Origin: Streptomyces liliiviolaceus | Lineage (GTDB): Bacteria > Actinomycetota > Actinomycetes > Streptomycetales > Streptomycetaceae | Assembly (NCBI RefSeq): GCF_018070025.1 | Contig: NZ_JAGPYQ010000001.1 | Location: 8,246,001-8,310,000 of the forward strand | Direction: 5' to 3' | Length of the DNA: 64,000 nt | Part shown: piece after piece, positions 1-10,944 of the stretch | Numbering within the stretch: position 1 is the stretch's first letter | Layout: every line of letters starts with the position of its first letter | Notes under the pieces: model-generated | Database searches by the model: none | Told to the model about the DNA's origin: nothing | What the model saw: the letters and a program-made list of their open reading frames with translations, nothing else | Position numbers and translations under genes: made by a program

Positions 1-440
1 ACCTTCAGGCCCGTCTCGAACATCTCGGTCTTCGACTCAAGCTGGTCGAACGCGGGGGCCTTGCGGTGGATGCTCCACCGGTCGCCGTCGTACGCCTCGT
101 CGGAGTTCAGAACCTCGCCGAGGGTGTTGAACACCTTGCCCTTGGTGAAGTCACCGACCGGGACGGAGATGCCCGTGCCCGTGTCGGTCACCGCGGCCTG
201 GCGGACCAGACCGTCGGTGGGCTGCATGGAGATGGTGCGGACCAGACCGTCACCCAGGTGCTGGGCGACCTCAAGGGTCAGCGTCTTCTTCTCGCCGGCG
301 TTGGCCGGGTCGGCCACCTCGACGTGAAGGGCGTTGTAGATCTCCGGCATGGCGTCGACGGGGAATTCCACGTCGACGACCGGGCCGATGACCCGGGCGA
401 CGCGGCCCGTGGCAACGGCCGTCTCAACTGTCGTCGTCAT
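1..440 (-). CDS. atpD: ATP synthase F1 beta subunit, N-terminal part (runs off window)
   Basis: Catalytic beta subunit of the F1 sector of the membrane ATP synthase. Only the first 146 or so residues lie in the window; the nucleotide-binding domain is beyond the left edge. The visible part is the N-terminal beta-barrel with the family-typical stretch [16 protein letters not shown] near residues 12-27 and TDGLVR near residue 75. The ATG at 438-440 overlaps the atpG stop by one base (TAATG), as expected for coupled translation of F1 subunits in one operon. Confidence is high because the neighbours are the other atp genes in standard order. Confidence 0.97.
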   Translation of the reverse strand, partial: MTTTVETAVATGRVARVIGPVVDVEFPVDAMPEIYNALHVEVADPANAGEKKTLTLEVAQHLGDGLVRTISMQPTDGLVRQAAVTDTGTGISVPVGDFTKGKVFNTLGEVLNSDEAYDGDRWSIHRKAPAFDQLESKTEMFETGLK

Positions 441-1357
441 TACCTGTCACTCCCCGCGGTCGCGTCGGCCAGCGCTGCGGTGCCACCGACGATCTCGCTG
501 ATTTCCTGGGTGATTTCGGCCTGGCGGGCCGCGTTGGCAAGTCGGGAGAGTGAAGTGATCAGGTCTCCCGCGTTGTCGGTCGCCGACTTCATCGCGCGGC
601 GGGTGGCGGCGTGCTTGGAGGCAGCCGACTGGAGCAGCGCGTTGTAGATACGGCTCTCGACGTACCGCGGCAGAAGGGCGTCCAGGACGTCCTCCGCCGA
701 CGGCTCGAAGTCGTAGAGCGGAAGGATCTCGTCCTTGCTGGACGACTCCTCCGCGACCTCTTCGAGGCTGAGCGGCAGCAGACGGCTGTCCACCGCCGTC
801 TGCGTCATCATCGAGACGAACTCGGTGTAGACGATGTGGATCTCGTCCACGCCGCCCTCCGCCGTCTCCTTCTCGATGGCCTCGATCAGCGGAACGGCGA
901 CGTTCTTCGCGTCCGCGTACGAGGGCTCGTCGGTGAAGCCCGCCCACGATTCCGAGACCTTGCGCTCACGGAAGTTGTAGTGGGCGAGACCGCGGCGGCC
1001 GACGATGTACGTGTCGACCTCCTTGCCCTCGGCCACCAGACGGGCGGTCAGCTGCTCCGCCGCCTTGATGGCGTTGGAGTTGAAGGCGCCGGCCAGCCCG
1101 CGGTCGCTCGTGAGGAGCAGCACCGCGGCACGGGTGGCCGTCTCGGCCTCCGTGGTCAGCGGGTGCTTGGTGTTCGAACCGGTCCCGACCGCCGTGACCG
1201 CGCGGGTGAGCTCGGTCGCGTACGGCGTGGAGGCCCGTACCTTGCGCTGCGCCTTGACGACACGCGAGGCGGCGATCATCTCCATCGCCTTGGTGATCTT
1301 CTTGGTCGCGGTGACGGATTTGATGCGACGCTTGTAGACCCGGAGCTGGGCTCCCAT
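440..1357 (-). CDS. atpG: ATP synthase F1 gamma subunit
   Basis: Central rotor stalk subunit linking the c-ring to the alpha3beta3 head. It is 305 residues and starts [15 protein letters not shown], with the conserved N-terminal helix ([15 protein letters not shown] near residues 18-32) and the C-terminal coiled-coil partner rich in Ala/Gln (ending near [14 protein letters not shown]). It is flanked by atpA upstream (20-bp gap) and atpD downstream (1-bp overlap). Length and both terminal helices fit the actinobacterial family; nothing is unusual. Confidence 0.97.
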   Translation of the reverse strand: MGAQLRVYKRRIKSVTATKKITKAMEMIAASRVVKAQRKVRASTPYATELTRAVTAVGTGSNTKHPLTTEAETATRAAVLLLTSDRGLAGAFNSNAIKAAEQLTARLVAEGKEVDTYIVGRRGLAHYNFRERKVSESWAGFTDEPSYADAKNVAVPLIEAIEKETAEGGVDEIHIVYTEFVSMMTQTAVDSRLLPLSLEEVAEESSSKDEILPLYDFEPSAEDVLDALLPRYVESRIYNALLQSAASKHAATRRAMKSATDNAGDLITSLSRLANAARQAEITQEISEIVGGTAALADATAGSDR

Positions 1358-1377
1358 GAGTCAGGTCCCTTCCGTCG

Positions 1378-2970
1378 TCACTTGCCCGCAGCGGCAGGGG
1401 TGTCCTCGCCGAGCAGCTTGCCGTCCGACGTCTCGAACTGCTTCTTGAAGTCCGCGATCGCGTCGGCGATGGCCTGCAGGGTGTCGTCCGACATCTTGCC
1501 GCCCTCCTTGATGGAGGTCATGAGGCCCTGCTCTTTGCGGTGCAGGTACTCAAGCAGCTCCTTCTCGAAGCGGCGGATGTCGGCGACCGGGACCTCGTCC
1601 ATCTTGCCGGTGGTGCCCGCCCACACGGAGACGACCTGGTCCTCGGTGGCCATCGGCTGGTACTGAGCCTGCTTGAGCAGCTCGACCATCCGCTGACCGC
1701 GGTCCAGCTGCGACTTCGACGCGGCGTCCAGGTCGGAACCGAAGGCGGCGAACGCCTCCAGCTCACGGAACTGGGCGAGGTCCACGCGCAGTCGGCCGGA
1801 GACCTGCTTCATCGCCTTGTGCTGCGCGGAACCACCGACTCGGGAGACGGAGATACCGACGTTCAGCGCGGGGCGCTGACCGGCGTTGAAGAGGTCCGAC
1901 TCCAGGAAGCACTGGCCGTCGGTGATGGAGATGACGTTGGTCGGGATGAACGCCGAGACGTCGTTGGCCTTCGTCTCGACGATCGGCAGACCGGTCATCG
2001 AGCCCGCGCCCAGCTCGTCCGAGAGCTTCGCGCAGCGCTCAAGGAGACGGGAGTGCAGGTAGAAGACGTCACCGGGGTAGGCCTCGCGCCCCGGCGGACG
2101 GCGGAGCAGCAGGGACACGGCGCGGTAGGCGTCGGCCTGCTTCGAGAGGTCGTCGAAGATGATGAGGACGTGCTTGCCCTCGTACATCCACTGCTGGCCG
2201 ATGGCCGAGCCGGTGTACGGCGCCAGGTACTTGAAGCCGGCCGGGTCGGACGCCGGGGCGGCGACAATGGTCGTGTACTCCAGCGCGCCGGCCTCTTCGA
2301 GGGCGCCACGCACGGAGGCGATGGTCGAGCCCTTCTGACCGATGGCGACGTAGACGCAGCGGACCTGCTTCTTCGGGTCGCCGGTGCGCCAGTTGTCACG
2401 CTGGTTGATGATCGTGTCGACGGCCAGCGCGGTCTTGCCGGTCTGACGGTCGCCGATGACCAGCTGACGCTGGCCACGGCCGATCGGGGTCATGGCGTCG
2501 ACGGCCTTGTAGCCGGTCTCCATCGGCTCGTGGACCGACTTACGGGCCATGACGCCCGGTGCCTGCAGTTCGAGCGCGCGGCGTCCGGACGTCTCGATCT
2601 CGCCGAGACCGTCGATCGGGGCGCCGAGCGGGTCGACAACGCGGCCGAGGTAGCCCTCGCCGACGGCCACGGACAGGACCTCGCCGGTACGCGTGACCGG
2701 CTGTCCCTCCTCGATACCGCTGAACTCACCGAGGACGACCGCACCGATCTCGCGCTCTTCCAGGTTCAGCGCGAGACCGAGGGTGCCGTTCTCGAACTTC
2801 AGCAGTTCGTTGGCCATGGCCGAGGGCAGGCCCTCGACCTTCGCGATGCCGTCGCCGGCAAGGGTGACCGTACCGACCTCCTCGCGCGAGGCCGCGTCCG
2901 GCTTGTACGACTGGACAAAGTTCTCCAGCGCGTCCCGGATCTCCTCCGGCCGGATCGTGAGCTCCGCCAT
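1378..2970 (-). CDS. atpA: ATP synthase F1 alpha subunit
   Basis: Non-catalytic nucleotide-binding subunit of F1, 530 residues. The Walker A motif GDRQTGKT is near residue 172, and the FDDLSKQA segment and the [10 protein letters not shown] region are present. The start is placed at ATG 2970 ([16 protein letters not shown]), preceded by an AGGAG/GGGA purine stretch. The frame is open for a further 36 codons upstream, but that extension is Pro/Gly-rich with no family similarity. The gene sits between atpH and atpG in normal operon order, with about 190 bases to atpH that include a hairpin at 3070-3088. Confidence 0.97.
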   Translation of the reverse strand: MAELTIRPEEIRDALENFVQSYKPDAASREEVGTVTLAGDGIAKVEGLPSAMANELLKFENGTLGLALNLEEREIGAVVLGEFSGIEEGQPVTRTGEVLSVAVGEGYLGRVVDPLGAPIDGLGEIETSGRRALELQAPGVMARKSVHEPMETGYKAVDAMTPIGRGQRQLVIGDRQTGKTALAVDTIINQRDNWRTGDPKKQVRCVYVAIGQKGSTIASVRGALEEAGALEYTTIVAAPASDPAGFKYLAPYTGSAIGQQWMYEGKHVLIIFDDLSKQADAYRAVSLLLRRPPGREAYPGDVFYLHSRLLERCAKLSDELGAGSMTGLPIVETKANDVSAFIPTNVISITDGQCFLESDLFNAGQRPALNVGISVSRVGGSAQHKAMKQVSGRLRVDLAQFRELEAFAAFGSDLDAASKSQLDRGQRMVELLKQAQYQPMATEDQVVSVWAGTTGKMDEVPVADIRRFEKELLEYLHRKEQGLMTSIKEGGKMSDDTLQAIADAIADFKKQFETSDGKLLGEDTPAAAGK

Positions 2971-3069
2971 CTGGGTTCCCTGCTCTCCTTGTTGGGCCCG
3001 AAGTTTTCTTGGGGGGTCTGGGGCTTTTTCCCTCAGCGGCTGCGCCGCGGGCCCCCAGGAATCCTCTGC

Positions 3070-3088
3070 ACGGCCCAACCAGGGCCGT
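3070..3088 (-). promoter_or_regulatory. Hairpin in the atpH-atpA gap
   Basis: A perfect 7-bp stem (ACGGCCC / GGGCCGT) with a 5-base loop lies between atpH and atpA, about 100 bases before the atpA start. There is no T-tract, so it is more likely an mRNA-processing or stability element within the operon than a terminator. Its function is inferred only. Confidence 0.35.
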
Positions 3089-3160
3089 AAGTACTGCGGT
3101 GTGCTGACTGCGGTGTACTGAACTTCCGGGTACTTCTGGTGTACGCGTATTGAATTGCCG

Positions 3161-3976
3161 CTAGCTCGCCATGCGGCGGCTGACTGCTTCCAGCCGGTCC
3201 GCGACGGAGCCGTTGATGATCTCGTCTCCGACCTGCACCCGGATCCCGCCGAGGACCTCGGGGTCCACGTCCAGGTTCAGGTGCATGGGGTGGCCGTAGA
3301 GCTTCGCGAGGGCGGCGCCGAGGCGCTGCTTCTGCACGTCGCTCAGCGGAACCGCCGAGGTGACGACGGCGACCATGCGGCTTCGGCGGTCGGCCGCGAG
3401 CTTGGACAGGGATTCGAGTCCCGACTCCAGGCTACGTCCCCGGGGCGCGGTCACAAGGCGCGTGACCAGCCGCTCGGTGACGGCGTCGGCCCGGCCGCCG
3501 AGCAGGCTGCGCAGCAGCTCGCCCTTGGCCGCGGCGGTGGCGCCACGGTCGGTGAGCGCGGCACGCAGCCCGGTGTCCGAGGCGACGATCCGGCCGAACC
3601 GGAACAGCTCGTCCTCGACGTCGTCGAGCCTGCCCAGCCGCTGCGCCGCCGTGAGGTCGGCGGTGTCGGCCAGCTCCTCGACGGAGTCGACCAGGTCGCG
3701 CGAGCGCGACCAGCGGGAGCGCACCAGACCGGCCACCAGGTCGGCGGTGGTGCCGCTGACCTGGCCGCTGAGGAGACGCCCGGCCAGCGCGGCCTTGGCC
3801 TCGCCGTCCTGCGCGGGGTCGGTGAGGACCCGGCGCAGGGACACCTCACGGTCGAGCAGCGCGGTGACGGAGGCCAGCTCGTCGGCGAGCTGCGCCGCGT
3901 CGACGGACGTGGAGTCCGTCAGCGCGTCGAGACGCTCACGTGCGGTGGCCAGCGCGTCGCGGCTCGCTCCGTTCAT
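3161..3976 (-). CDS. atpH: ATP synthase delta subunit
   Basis: Peripheral-stalk subunit connecting the b subunit to the top of F1. At 271 residues it is longer than the roughly 180-residue E. coli delta, as usual in actinobacteria, with an Ala/Leu/Arg-rich helical N-terminal part. The C-terminal domain shows the family signature around [16 protein letters not shown] and [27 protein letters not shown]. Its ATG overlaps the atpF stop by four bases (ATGA), so translation is probably coupled. Confidence 0.95.
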   Translation of the reverse strand: MNGASRDALATARERLDALTDSTSVDAAQLADELASVTALLDREVSLRRVLTDPAQDGEAKAALAGRLLSGQVSGTTADLVAGLVRSRWSRSRDLVDSVEELADTADLTAAQRLGRLDDVEDELFRFGRIVASDTGLRAALTDRGATAAAKGELLRSLLGGRADAVTERLVTRLVTAPRGRSLESGLESLSKLAADRRSRMVAVVTSAVPLSDVQKQRLGAALAKLYGHPMHLNLDVDPEVLGGIRVQVGDEIINGSVADRLEAVSRRMAS

Positions 3977-4527
3977 CGCGTGGCCTCGGCCTTCGAAGCG
4001 GTCTCGTCGAGACCGTCGAGGAACCGGTCGATCGTGCGGCTCTGCCGGGCGTGGTCCTCAAGGGACTCGCCGACGAGCTTGCCGGCCAGTTCGGTGGCCA
4101 GCTGGCCCACGTCCTGGCGCAGCGCGGACGCGGCGGCCTTGCGGTCGGCGGCGAGCTGCGAGTGACCGGCGGCGATGATTTCCTCACGCTGCCGCTGGCC
4201 TTCCGCGCGCATCTCGGCGATGAGCGTGGCACCCTGCTCCTGCGCCTCCTGGCGCAGACGCGCGGCCTCGTGCCGGGCCTCGGCGAGCTGGGCCTTGTAC
4301 TGCTCCAGCACGCTCTGGGCTTCGGTCTGAGCGGCCTCGGCCTTCTCGATACCGCCCTCGATGGCCTCGCGGCGCTGCTCCAGAACCTTGTTGATGTTCG
4401 GGAGCAGCTTCTTGGCGAGGAAGCCGAAGACGATGACGAAGGCGATCAGGCCGATGACCAGCTCGGGGATCGGCGGGATGAGGGGATTTTCCATCTCCTC
4501 GGCCGCGACAGTGAGCAGCTGGCTCAT
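3973..4527 (-). CDS. atpF: ATP synthase F0 subunit b
   Basis: Membrane-anchored dimeric stalk subunit, 184 residues. There is one transmembrane helix near residues 22-40 (ELVIGLIAFVIVFGFLAKKLL), followed by a long charged coiled coil (EQRREAIEGGIEKAEAAQTEA and onward) that reaches up to delta. A four-base overlap with atpH and a 44-base gap to atpE place it in the standard operon position. Length and architecture match the family. Confidence 0.96.
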   Translation of the reverse strand: MSQLLTVAAEEMENPLIPPIPELVIGLIAFVIVFGFLAKKLLPNINKVLEQRREAIEGGIEKAEAAQTEAQSVLEQYKAQLAEARHEAARLRQEAQEQGATLIAEMRAEGQRQREEIIAAGHSQLAADRKAAASALRQDVGQLATELAGKLVGESLEDHARQSRTIDRFLDGLDETASKAEATR

Positions 4528-4571
4528 ATCAGTGCCTTTCGTCTAGTGGGCGGTCTGTCGTGAATCCGACG

Positions 4572-5703
<1,132 letters not shown>

Positions 5704-5928
5704 CGCGGGCTCCTTCAGCGTGGCGCATAGGTACGGCAACCTCGTTGTGTCGGCGCGGCGCGCAGCCGCGGTTCGGCACTGGACTGGTGTAACGGATGTG
5801 AGGGCGGCTGGGGGGCATCAAGCCTCGCGATTGAGCAGGCGTCAGCTCAGATGCCCGCGCCCGCGATGCCGCAGTTGGCACCGGACGATAGCAGGGTCTT
5901 CCACGAGCACTTATCCCGGCCCTACCCC

Positions 5929-6366
5929 TCACGACGAGTGCCCTGTCTTTTCGGGCCTGTCGCCCTTCGAGGACTCGGGTTCGACGTAGAGGATCTTGGC
6001 TTTCATCTGGGCACGCGCCTGCGCGCCGATCCACGCGAGCGTGGCGGCGACGATCGAGATCGCGAAGGCCTTCGGGTTGAACAGCGTCGTGTTCTTGAAC
6101 GCGGCGACGAAGATGAACAGCAGAAGAATCTGTGCCGTGTAGAGCATCAGACCCATCGCCTGGAACAGGTGCGGAAGCGATTTGGCGGTGCGCTGCAGGA
6201 CGTACAGCCCGACACCCATGAAAAGGATCACGACCAGCGTCGCCACGACCGCCCCGACCGCCCCCTTGCCCCCCGCGACCACACCACTGACGACGGCGGC
6301 GATCGCGCCGACGGCAGCCGTGGGCACAGCGGCCTGGAGAAGGATCCGGACGTCATTGGAGGGCAT
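5929..6366 (-). CDS. atpI: AtpI-like membrane protein
   Basis: First gene of the atp operon, 145 residues, with about four hydrophobic helices (roughly residues 8-28, 33-55, 69-88 and 96-116). Members of this loosely conserved family are encoded ahead of F0 genes and help c-ring assembly or Mg uptake in other bacteria. Here the role is inferred from position and topology. About 225 bases separate it from atpB, and nearly 300 bases of non-coding sequence upstream (6367-6663) presumably hold the operon promoter. Confidence 0.85.
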   Translation of the reverse strand: MPSNDVRILLQAAVPTAAVGAIAAVVSGVVAGGKGAVGAVVATLVVILFMGVGLYVLQRTAKSLPHLFQAMGLMLYTAQILLLFIFVAAFKNTTLFNPKAFAISIVAATLAWIGAQARAQMKAKILYVEPESSKGDRPEKTGHSS

Positions 6367-6663
6367 GGCGGCAACTCCGCTTTGCTCAAGGGGGCAGGTG
6401 TCGTCATGGACGAGCGTAGTCCCGGACAGCGAGAGAACCTCACCGCCGGTGAACCGTCGTATCGCGGTCCTTCGGCTCTGTCCTGGGTTCTCGTGAACCG
6501 TATCACAAACTATTTGATGAGGTCTTTACCTGGTTGGTGTGCTCGGTGTCACACATGAGGGTGAACATGCACGTCTGTGCAGTCGAGCGACCAACTTGTC
6601 TGGTATTGGGGCGCTTTCGGAGAGCCGCCCATCGGACGGCTCTTGCGAAACTCTTACCCGGCG

Positions 6664-8046
6664 TCAGCGCGACGTCCCGGCCCCTCGCTCGTCCAGCAGA
6701 CGCGAACGGGCGCCGACGGCGGTCGCCCCGTTGACTCCTGAGACACCGACAGCGACCGGAGTACGGCGTTCCCCGTCCTGCTCCCCGTCCTCGTCCCCGC
6801 CGTGCGCGAGGTCCTCGCCGGCCTCGTCGTACGCGACCGCGGGGCCGCCCTCCGCGGGCACGTCCACGGCCTTGCGGCGGCGGTAGCGCGGCGGCACGAA
6901 CTGCTCGGCCCAGCGCGGGGCACGCGGCGTGAACCGCGGCAGCAGGAGCAGCAGCAGGCCCACCGCGCTGAGCGCCATGATGCCGAGCACGATCCACATG
7001 GCGCCCGAGTTCACCGAGTAGGCGAGGGCTCCGAAGGCGATCAGCGCCGACCAGAAGTACATGATGAGCACGGCCCGGCTGTGCGAGTGCCCGATCTCCA
7101 GCAGCCGGTGGTGCAGGTGCCCGCGGTCGGCGGCGAACGGGGACTGGCCCCGCCAGGTGCGCCGCACGATGGCGAGCACCAGGTCGGCCGCCGGCACGGC
7201 GATGATCGTCAGCGGCAGCAGCAGCGGGATGTAGACGGGCACCGTCTGGTGCACGGCCTCCTTCTCGGACCCCGCGAACAGGTTCATCGCGTCCGGGTCG
7301 ACCTGCCCGGTGATGGAGATGGCGCCGGCCGCCAGCACGAGCCCGATGAGCATCGAGCCCGAGTCGCCCATGAAGATCCGCGCGGGGTGCATGTTGTGCG
7401 GCAGGAAACCGAGACACATGCCCATCAGCAGCGCGGAGAAGAGCGTGGCGGGGGCGGCGGACTCCAGCCCGTACCCGTACCAGATGCGGTAGCCGTACAT
7501 GAAGAACGCGGCGGCGGCGATGCAGACCATGCCCGCGGCGAGGCCGTCGAGGCCGTCGGCGAAGTTCACGGCGTTGATGGTGATCACGACGAGCGCGACC
7601 GTCAGCAGAGTGCCCTGCCACTGGGTCAGCGAGACCGAGCCGACACCGGGGATGGGCAGCCACAGGATCGTCAGACCCTGCATGACCATGACGCCCGCGG
7701 CGATCATCTGGGCGCCCAGCTTGATGAGCGCGTCGATCTCGAACTTGTCGTCCAGGACGCCGATCAGCCAGATCAGGGCGGCGCCGGACAGCAGGGCCCG
7801 CGGCTCGTTGGAGTTCTCGAAGACCACGCTGAGGTTCGTCAGATGGTCCGCGACCAGCAGGCCCGCGCACAGTCCGAAGAACATCGCGATGCCGCCGAGG
7901 CGCGGGGTGGGTTCTCGGTGCACGTCACGTGCCCGGATCTCCGGCATCGCTCCGGCCACGATCGCGAACTTCCGCACCGGCCCGGTCAGCAGGTACGTCA
8001 CCGCGGCCGTGATGCAGAGCGTCAGGAGGTATTCACGCACGGGCAT
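6664..8046 (-). CDS. WecA/MraY-family glycosyl-1-phosphate transferase
   Basis: Integral membrane enzyme (460 residues, about 11 helices) expected to transfer a sugar-1-phosphate, probably GlcNAc-1-P, from a UDP-sugar to undecaprenyl phosphate, starting a cell-envelope glycopolymer. Family motifs are present: HREPTPRLGG in the first cytoplasmic loop, GVLDDKFEIDAL (the Asp pair), NAVNFADGLDGLAAG, and the His-rich DRGHLHHRLLEIGHS loop. The last ~80 residues form a charged, Pro/Gly-rich cytoplasmic tail of low complexity. It lies upstream of the atp operon on the same strand, 297 bases from atpI. The exact sugar cannot be told from sequence. Confidence 0.9.
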   Translation of the reverse strand: MPVREYLLTLCITAAVTYLLTGPVRKFAIVAGAMPEIRARDVHREPTPRLGGIAMFFGLCAGLLVADHLTNLSVVFENSNEPRALLSGAALIWLIGVLDDKFEIDALIKLGAQMIAAGVMVMQGLTILWLPIPGVGSVSLTQWQGTLLTVALVVITINAVNFADGLDGLAAGMVCIAAAAFFMYGYRIWYGYGLESAAPATLFSALLMGMCLGFLPHNMHPARIFMGDSGSMLIGLVLAAGAISITGQVDPDAMNLFAGSEKEAVHQTVPVYIPLLLPLTIIAVPAADLVLAIVRRTWRGQSPFAADRGHLHHRLLEIGHSHSRAVLIMYFWSALIAFGALAYSVNSGAMWIVLGIMALSAVGLLLLLLPRFTPRAPRWAEQFVPPRYRRRKAVDVPAEGGPAVAYDEAGEDLAHGGDEDGEQDGERRTPVAVGVSGVNGATAVGARSRLLDERGAGTSR

Positions 8047-8170
8047 TCCCCACAGGTCTCGCTGGCCATCTCAGCCCCACACCATAGCTTCGCGCGCATA
8101 CGGTTGAGGACTTCCGGGTAGAGCCGATGGTTGCACGAGTGGCTGTCACTCCAAGCCCACCCACCCCACG

Positions 8171-9421
8171 CTAGCCGGGATAAGGGGGAAATCTCCCGGT
8201 CAGGTCCCGCACTTCTTCACGTACGTGCCGGCCTGCGGACTCGTCCCGCAGCGCCGTGCCGAACAGCACCGCGACGCGGGCCATCTCCGCCTCGCCCATG
8301 CCCTGGGTGGTGACGGCGGCCGTGCCCAGGCGCAGCCCCCGTACGTCGGGACGGGGCAGCGCGCAGGTGTCGAGGACCATTCCGGCGGCGGCGAGACGGC
8401 CGCGGGCGGTACGGCCGTCGACGCCGAGCGGCGCCGGGTCGACGGTCAGCAGATGGGTGTCGGTGCCGCCGGTGACGACCGCGAGCCCCTCGGCGGCCAG
8501 GCACTGCGCCAGCACCCGCGCGTTCGCGACCACCTGATGGGCGTACGCCGTGAACGCCGGTGTTGCCGCCTCGCCGAACGCGACGGCCTTCGCGGCGACG
8601 GTGTGCATCTGCGCGCCGCCCTGCGTGAAGGGGAAGACGGCCCGGTCGACCCGGTCGGCCAGTCCGCTCCCGCACAGCAGCATCCCGCCGCGCGGCCCCC
8701 GCAGCACCTTGTGCGTGGTCGCGCACACGACGTCCGCGTACGGGACCGGGCTGGGCGCCGCTCCCCCGGCGACGAGGCCGATGGGGTGGGCGGCGTCGGC
8801 GATGAGATACGCGCCGACCTCGTCCGCCACCTCGCGGAAGGCCGCGTAGTCGATGTGCCGGGGGTAGGAGATGGATCCGCACACGATGGCCTTCGGCCGG
8901 TGGGTGCGGGCCAGCGCCCGGACCTGCTCGTGGTCGATGAGCCCGCTCTCCGGGTCGACGCCGTAGCCGACGAAGTCGAACCAGCGGCCCGAGAAGTTCG
9001 CGGGCGACCCGTGCGTGAGGTGCCCGCCGTGCGGCAGGCCCATGGCGAGGACGGTGTCCCCGGGACGCAGCAGGGCGGCGTACGCGGCCAGCACGGCCGA
9101 ACTCCCGGAGTGGGACTGCACGTTGGCGTGTTCGGCGCCGAAGAGGGCCGTGGCGCGCTGTACGGCGATCCGCTCGGCGACGTCGACCAGCTCGCAGCCG
9201 CCGTGGTGCCGGGCGCCGGGGTATCCCTCGGCGTACTTGTTGGCGAGCGGCGAGCCCAGCGCGGCCAGCACGGCGGGCGAGGTGAAGTTCTCGGCGGCGA
9301 TCAGCTGCAGCGTCGTGGTCTGCCGCGTCAGCTCCGCGAGGAGGATCTCGGCCAGCTCCGGATCCTGCCGGCCCAGCACATCGACGGACGGCGGGCCTTC
9401 GAGCGTGTGTGTGACCGGCAT
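8171..9421 (-). CDS. Serine hydroxymethyltransferase-like PLP enzyme
   Basis: Fold-type I PLP enzyme of 416 residues resembling GlyA, which interconverts serine and glycine with tetrahydrofolate. The PLP lysine is in TTHKVLRGPRGG, preceded by the cofactor Asp/His pair in LIADAAHPIGL. The substrate region ENFTSPAVLAALGSPLANKYAEGYPGARHHGGCE is well conserved. It diverges from housekeeping GlyA in the C-terminal third, so it may be a second SHMT or an aldolase-like paralogue. The head-to-tail order with the phosphatase and sua5 genes is a normal Streptomyces arrangement. Confidence 0.85.
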   Translation of the reverse strand: MPVTHTLEGPPSVDVLGRQDPELAEILLAELTRQTTTLQLIAAENFTSPAVLAALGSPLANKYAEGYPGARHHGGCELVDVAERIAVQRATALFGAEHANVQSHSGSSAVLAAYAALLRPGDTVLAMGLPHGGHLTHGSPANFSGRWFDFVGYGVDPESGLIDHEQVRALARTHRPKAIVCGSISYPRHIDYAAFREVADEVGAYLIADAAHPIGLVAGGAAPSPVPYADVVCATTHKVLRGPRGGMLLCGSGLADRVDRAVFPFTQGGAQMHTVAAKAVAFGEAATPAFTAYAHQVVANARVLAQCLAAEGLAVVTGGTDTHLLTVDPAPLGVDGRTARGRLAAAGMVLDTCALPRPDVRGLRLGTAAVTTQGMGEAEMARVAVLFGTALRDESAGRHVREEVRDLTGRFPPYPG

Positions 9422-9537
9422 GGCTGACTCCGGACCTCGGCGGGGGGATCGCTATGTCCAATGTAGGACCGAGTCCCCTGCCGCGCCCGGCGTTACGCCC
9501 GAGCACCCCCACACACCGCCCTAGCGGCCCGCCACAC

Positions 9538-10218
9538 TCACGCCCGCGCAGGCGCCCCCGTCAGCGCCGTGACCACCGGGTCCAGCGCTTGGTTGATCTC
9601 GTCGCCCACCGAGCGGAAGAACGGGAGGGGGGCGCCGTACGGGTCGTAGACCTCGTCGGCTTCCGCCGTGGGGGCCAGGAGCCACCCGCGTAGAGCCGCC
9701 GCGGCGCGGACCAGGGCACGGGCGCGTTCGACCATGCCGTCGTCCAGCGGGGGCAGGGTGGCCGGGTCTATGGCACGGACCAGGCGGGTGAACTCCTTCA
9801 GGGTGAAGGTGCGCAGGCCCGCCGAGTGGCCCATGGAGATGACCTGGGCGCGGTGGTCACGGGTCGCGGTGAGGACCAGGTCCGCCCGGATGACGTGCTC
9901 GTCCAGCAGTTCGCGGCCCACGAAGCCGGAGGCGTCCGCGCCGAAGTCCGCGAGGACCGCCTCCGCGTTGGCCTCCATGGGCGCGCCCTCGTGCCCCCAG
10001 GTACCGGCGCTCTCCACGATCAGGCCGCCCCACAGGGGGTCGCCGAGCCGGTCCGCCAGGGCATGACGGGTCAGCCGCTCGGTGATCGGCGAGCGGCACA
10101 CGTTGCCGGTGCTGACGTGGAGGATGCGAAAAGAGGAGTCGCCCGAGGCCCCGTCGCCGTAAGCCCCCGTGTACCCCGTCCCCGTACCTATGCCACGCCC
10201 CGCGTCAGGGGCTGTCAA
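9538..10218 (-). CDS. Low-molecular-weight protein-tyrosine-phosphatase homologue lacking the catalytic Cys
   Basis: 226 residues with the fold signature of the LMW-PTP family: a P-loop reading HVSTGNVCRSP (residues 34-44) and the C-terminal DPYG segment near the general acid. In active members the loop is V-C-x-G-N-x-C-R-S, where the first Cys is the nucleophile. Here that position (residue 36) is Ser, while the second Cys (41) and Arg (42) remain. This predicts loss of classical phosphatase activity, or a binding role. The start is a TTG overlapping the sua5 stop (TTGA). A Gly-rich N-terminal tail of about 29 residues precedes the domain. Confidence 0.8.
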   Translation of the reverse strand: MTAPDAGRGIGTGTGYTGAYGDGASGDSSFRILHVSTGNVCRSPITERLTRHALADRLGDPLWGGLIVESAGTWGHEGAPMEANAEAVLADFGADASGFVGRELLDEHVIRADLVLTATRDHRAQVISMGHSAGLRTFTLKEFTRLVRAIDPATLPPLDDGMVERARALVRAAAALRGWLLAPTAEADEVYDPYGAPLPFFRSVGDEINQALDPVVTALTGAPARA

Positions 10219-10862
10219 TTCGCCACCTCAAGGTCGGGTACGACCTTTCGCAGCTCCTCGGCCGACAGCGCGCCGGCCCGCAGCAGCACCGGCACCTTGC
10301 CCGTCACGTCGACGATCGACGACGGGACGATGCCGGGGGTGGGACCGCCGTCCAGGTACACGGAGACGGAGTCGCCGAGCATCTCCTGCGCGGCGTCGCA
10401 GTCCTCGGGGGACGGATGTCCGGTGAGGTTGGCGGACGAGACGGCCATCGGGCCGGTCTCGGTCAGCAGCTCGATGGCGACCGGATGCAGCGGCATGCGC
10501 ACGGCGACGGTCCCACGGGTGTCCCCGAGGTCCCACTGCAGGGACGGCTGGTGCTTGGCGACCAGGGTCAGCGCGCCCGGCCAGAAGGCGTCGACGAGCT
10601 CCCAGGCCATCTCGGAGAAGTCCGTGACCAGGCCGTGCAGCGTGTTCGGGGAGCCGATGAGGACGGGCGTGGGCATGTTCCGGCCGCGTCCCTTGGCCTC
10701 CAGCAGGTCCGCCACGGCCTCCGAGCTGAACGCGTCGGCGCCGACCCCGTACACGGTGTCGGTCGGCAGCACGACGAGCTCGCCCCGGCGCACGGCGGAC
10801 GCGGCCTCGCGCAGACCCGTCGAGCGGTCGGTCGCGTCGTTGGTGTCGTATCGCCGTGCCAT
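10215..10862 (-). CDS. Threonylcarbamoyl-AMP synthase (Sua5/YrdC/YwlC)
   Basis: Makes threonylcarbamoyl-AMP from threonine, bicarbonate and ATP, the first step of the t6A37 modification of ANN-decoding tRNAs. It is 215 residues of YrdC-type domain: LPTDTVYGVGADAF near residue 32, KGRGRNMPTPVLIG, FWPGALTLV and the SSANLTG segment. The start ATG at 10862 follows GAGGAGG at a good distance; a longer frame upstream has no ribosome site. Next to prmC, this is the usual actinobacterial order. Confidence 0.93.
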   Translation of the reverse strand: MARRYDTNDATDRSTGLREAASAVRRGELVVLPTDTVYGVGADAFSSEAVADLLEAKGRGRNMPTPVLIGSPNTLHGLVTDFSEMAWELVDAFWPGALTLVAKHQPSLQWDLGDTRGTVAVRMPLHPVAIELLTETGPMAVSSANLTGHPSPEDCDAAQEMLGDSVSVYLDGGPTPGIVPSSIVDVTGKVPVLLRAGALSAEELRKVVPDLEVAN

Positions 10863-10944
10863 CAGCAAGCCTCCTCGCACACGCGGACCCCGGTGGCCGC
10901 GCACTTAACGGTTTCCACGTCGTCCGCACGGGACATCGCCGTGG

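Noticed and set aside
2971..3078. N-terminal extension of AtpA
   Set aside because: Pro/Gly/Arg-rich and unlike any alpha subunit. The conserved [11 protein letters not shown] start at 2970 is used.
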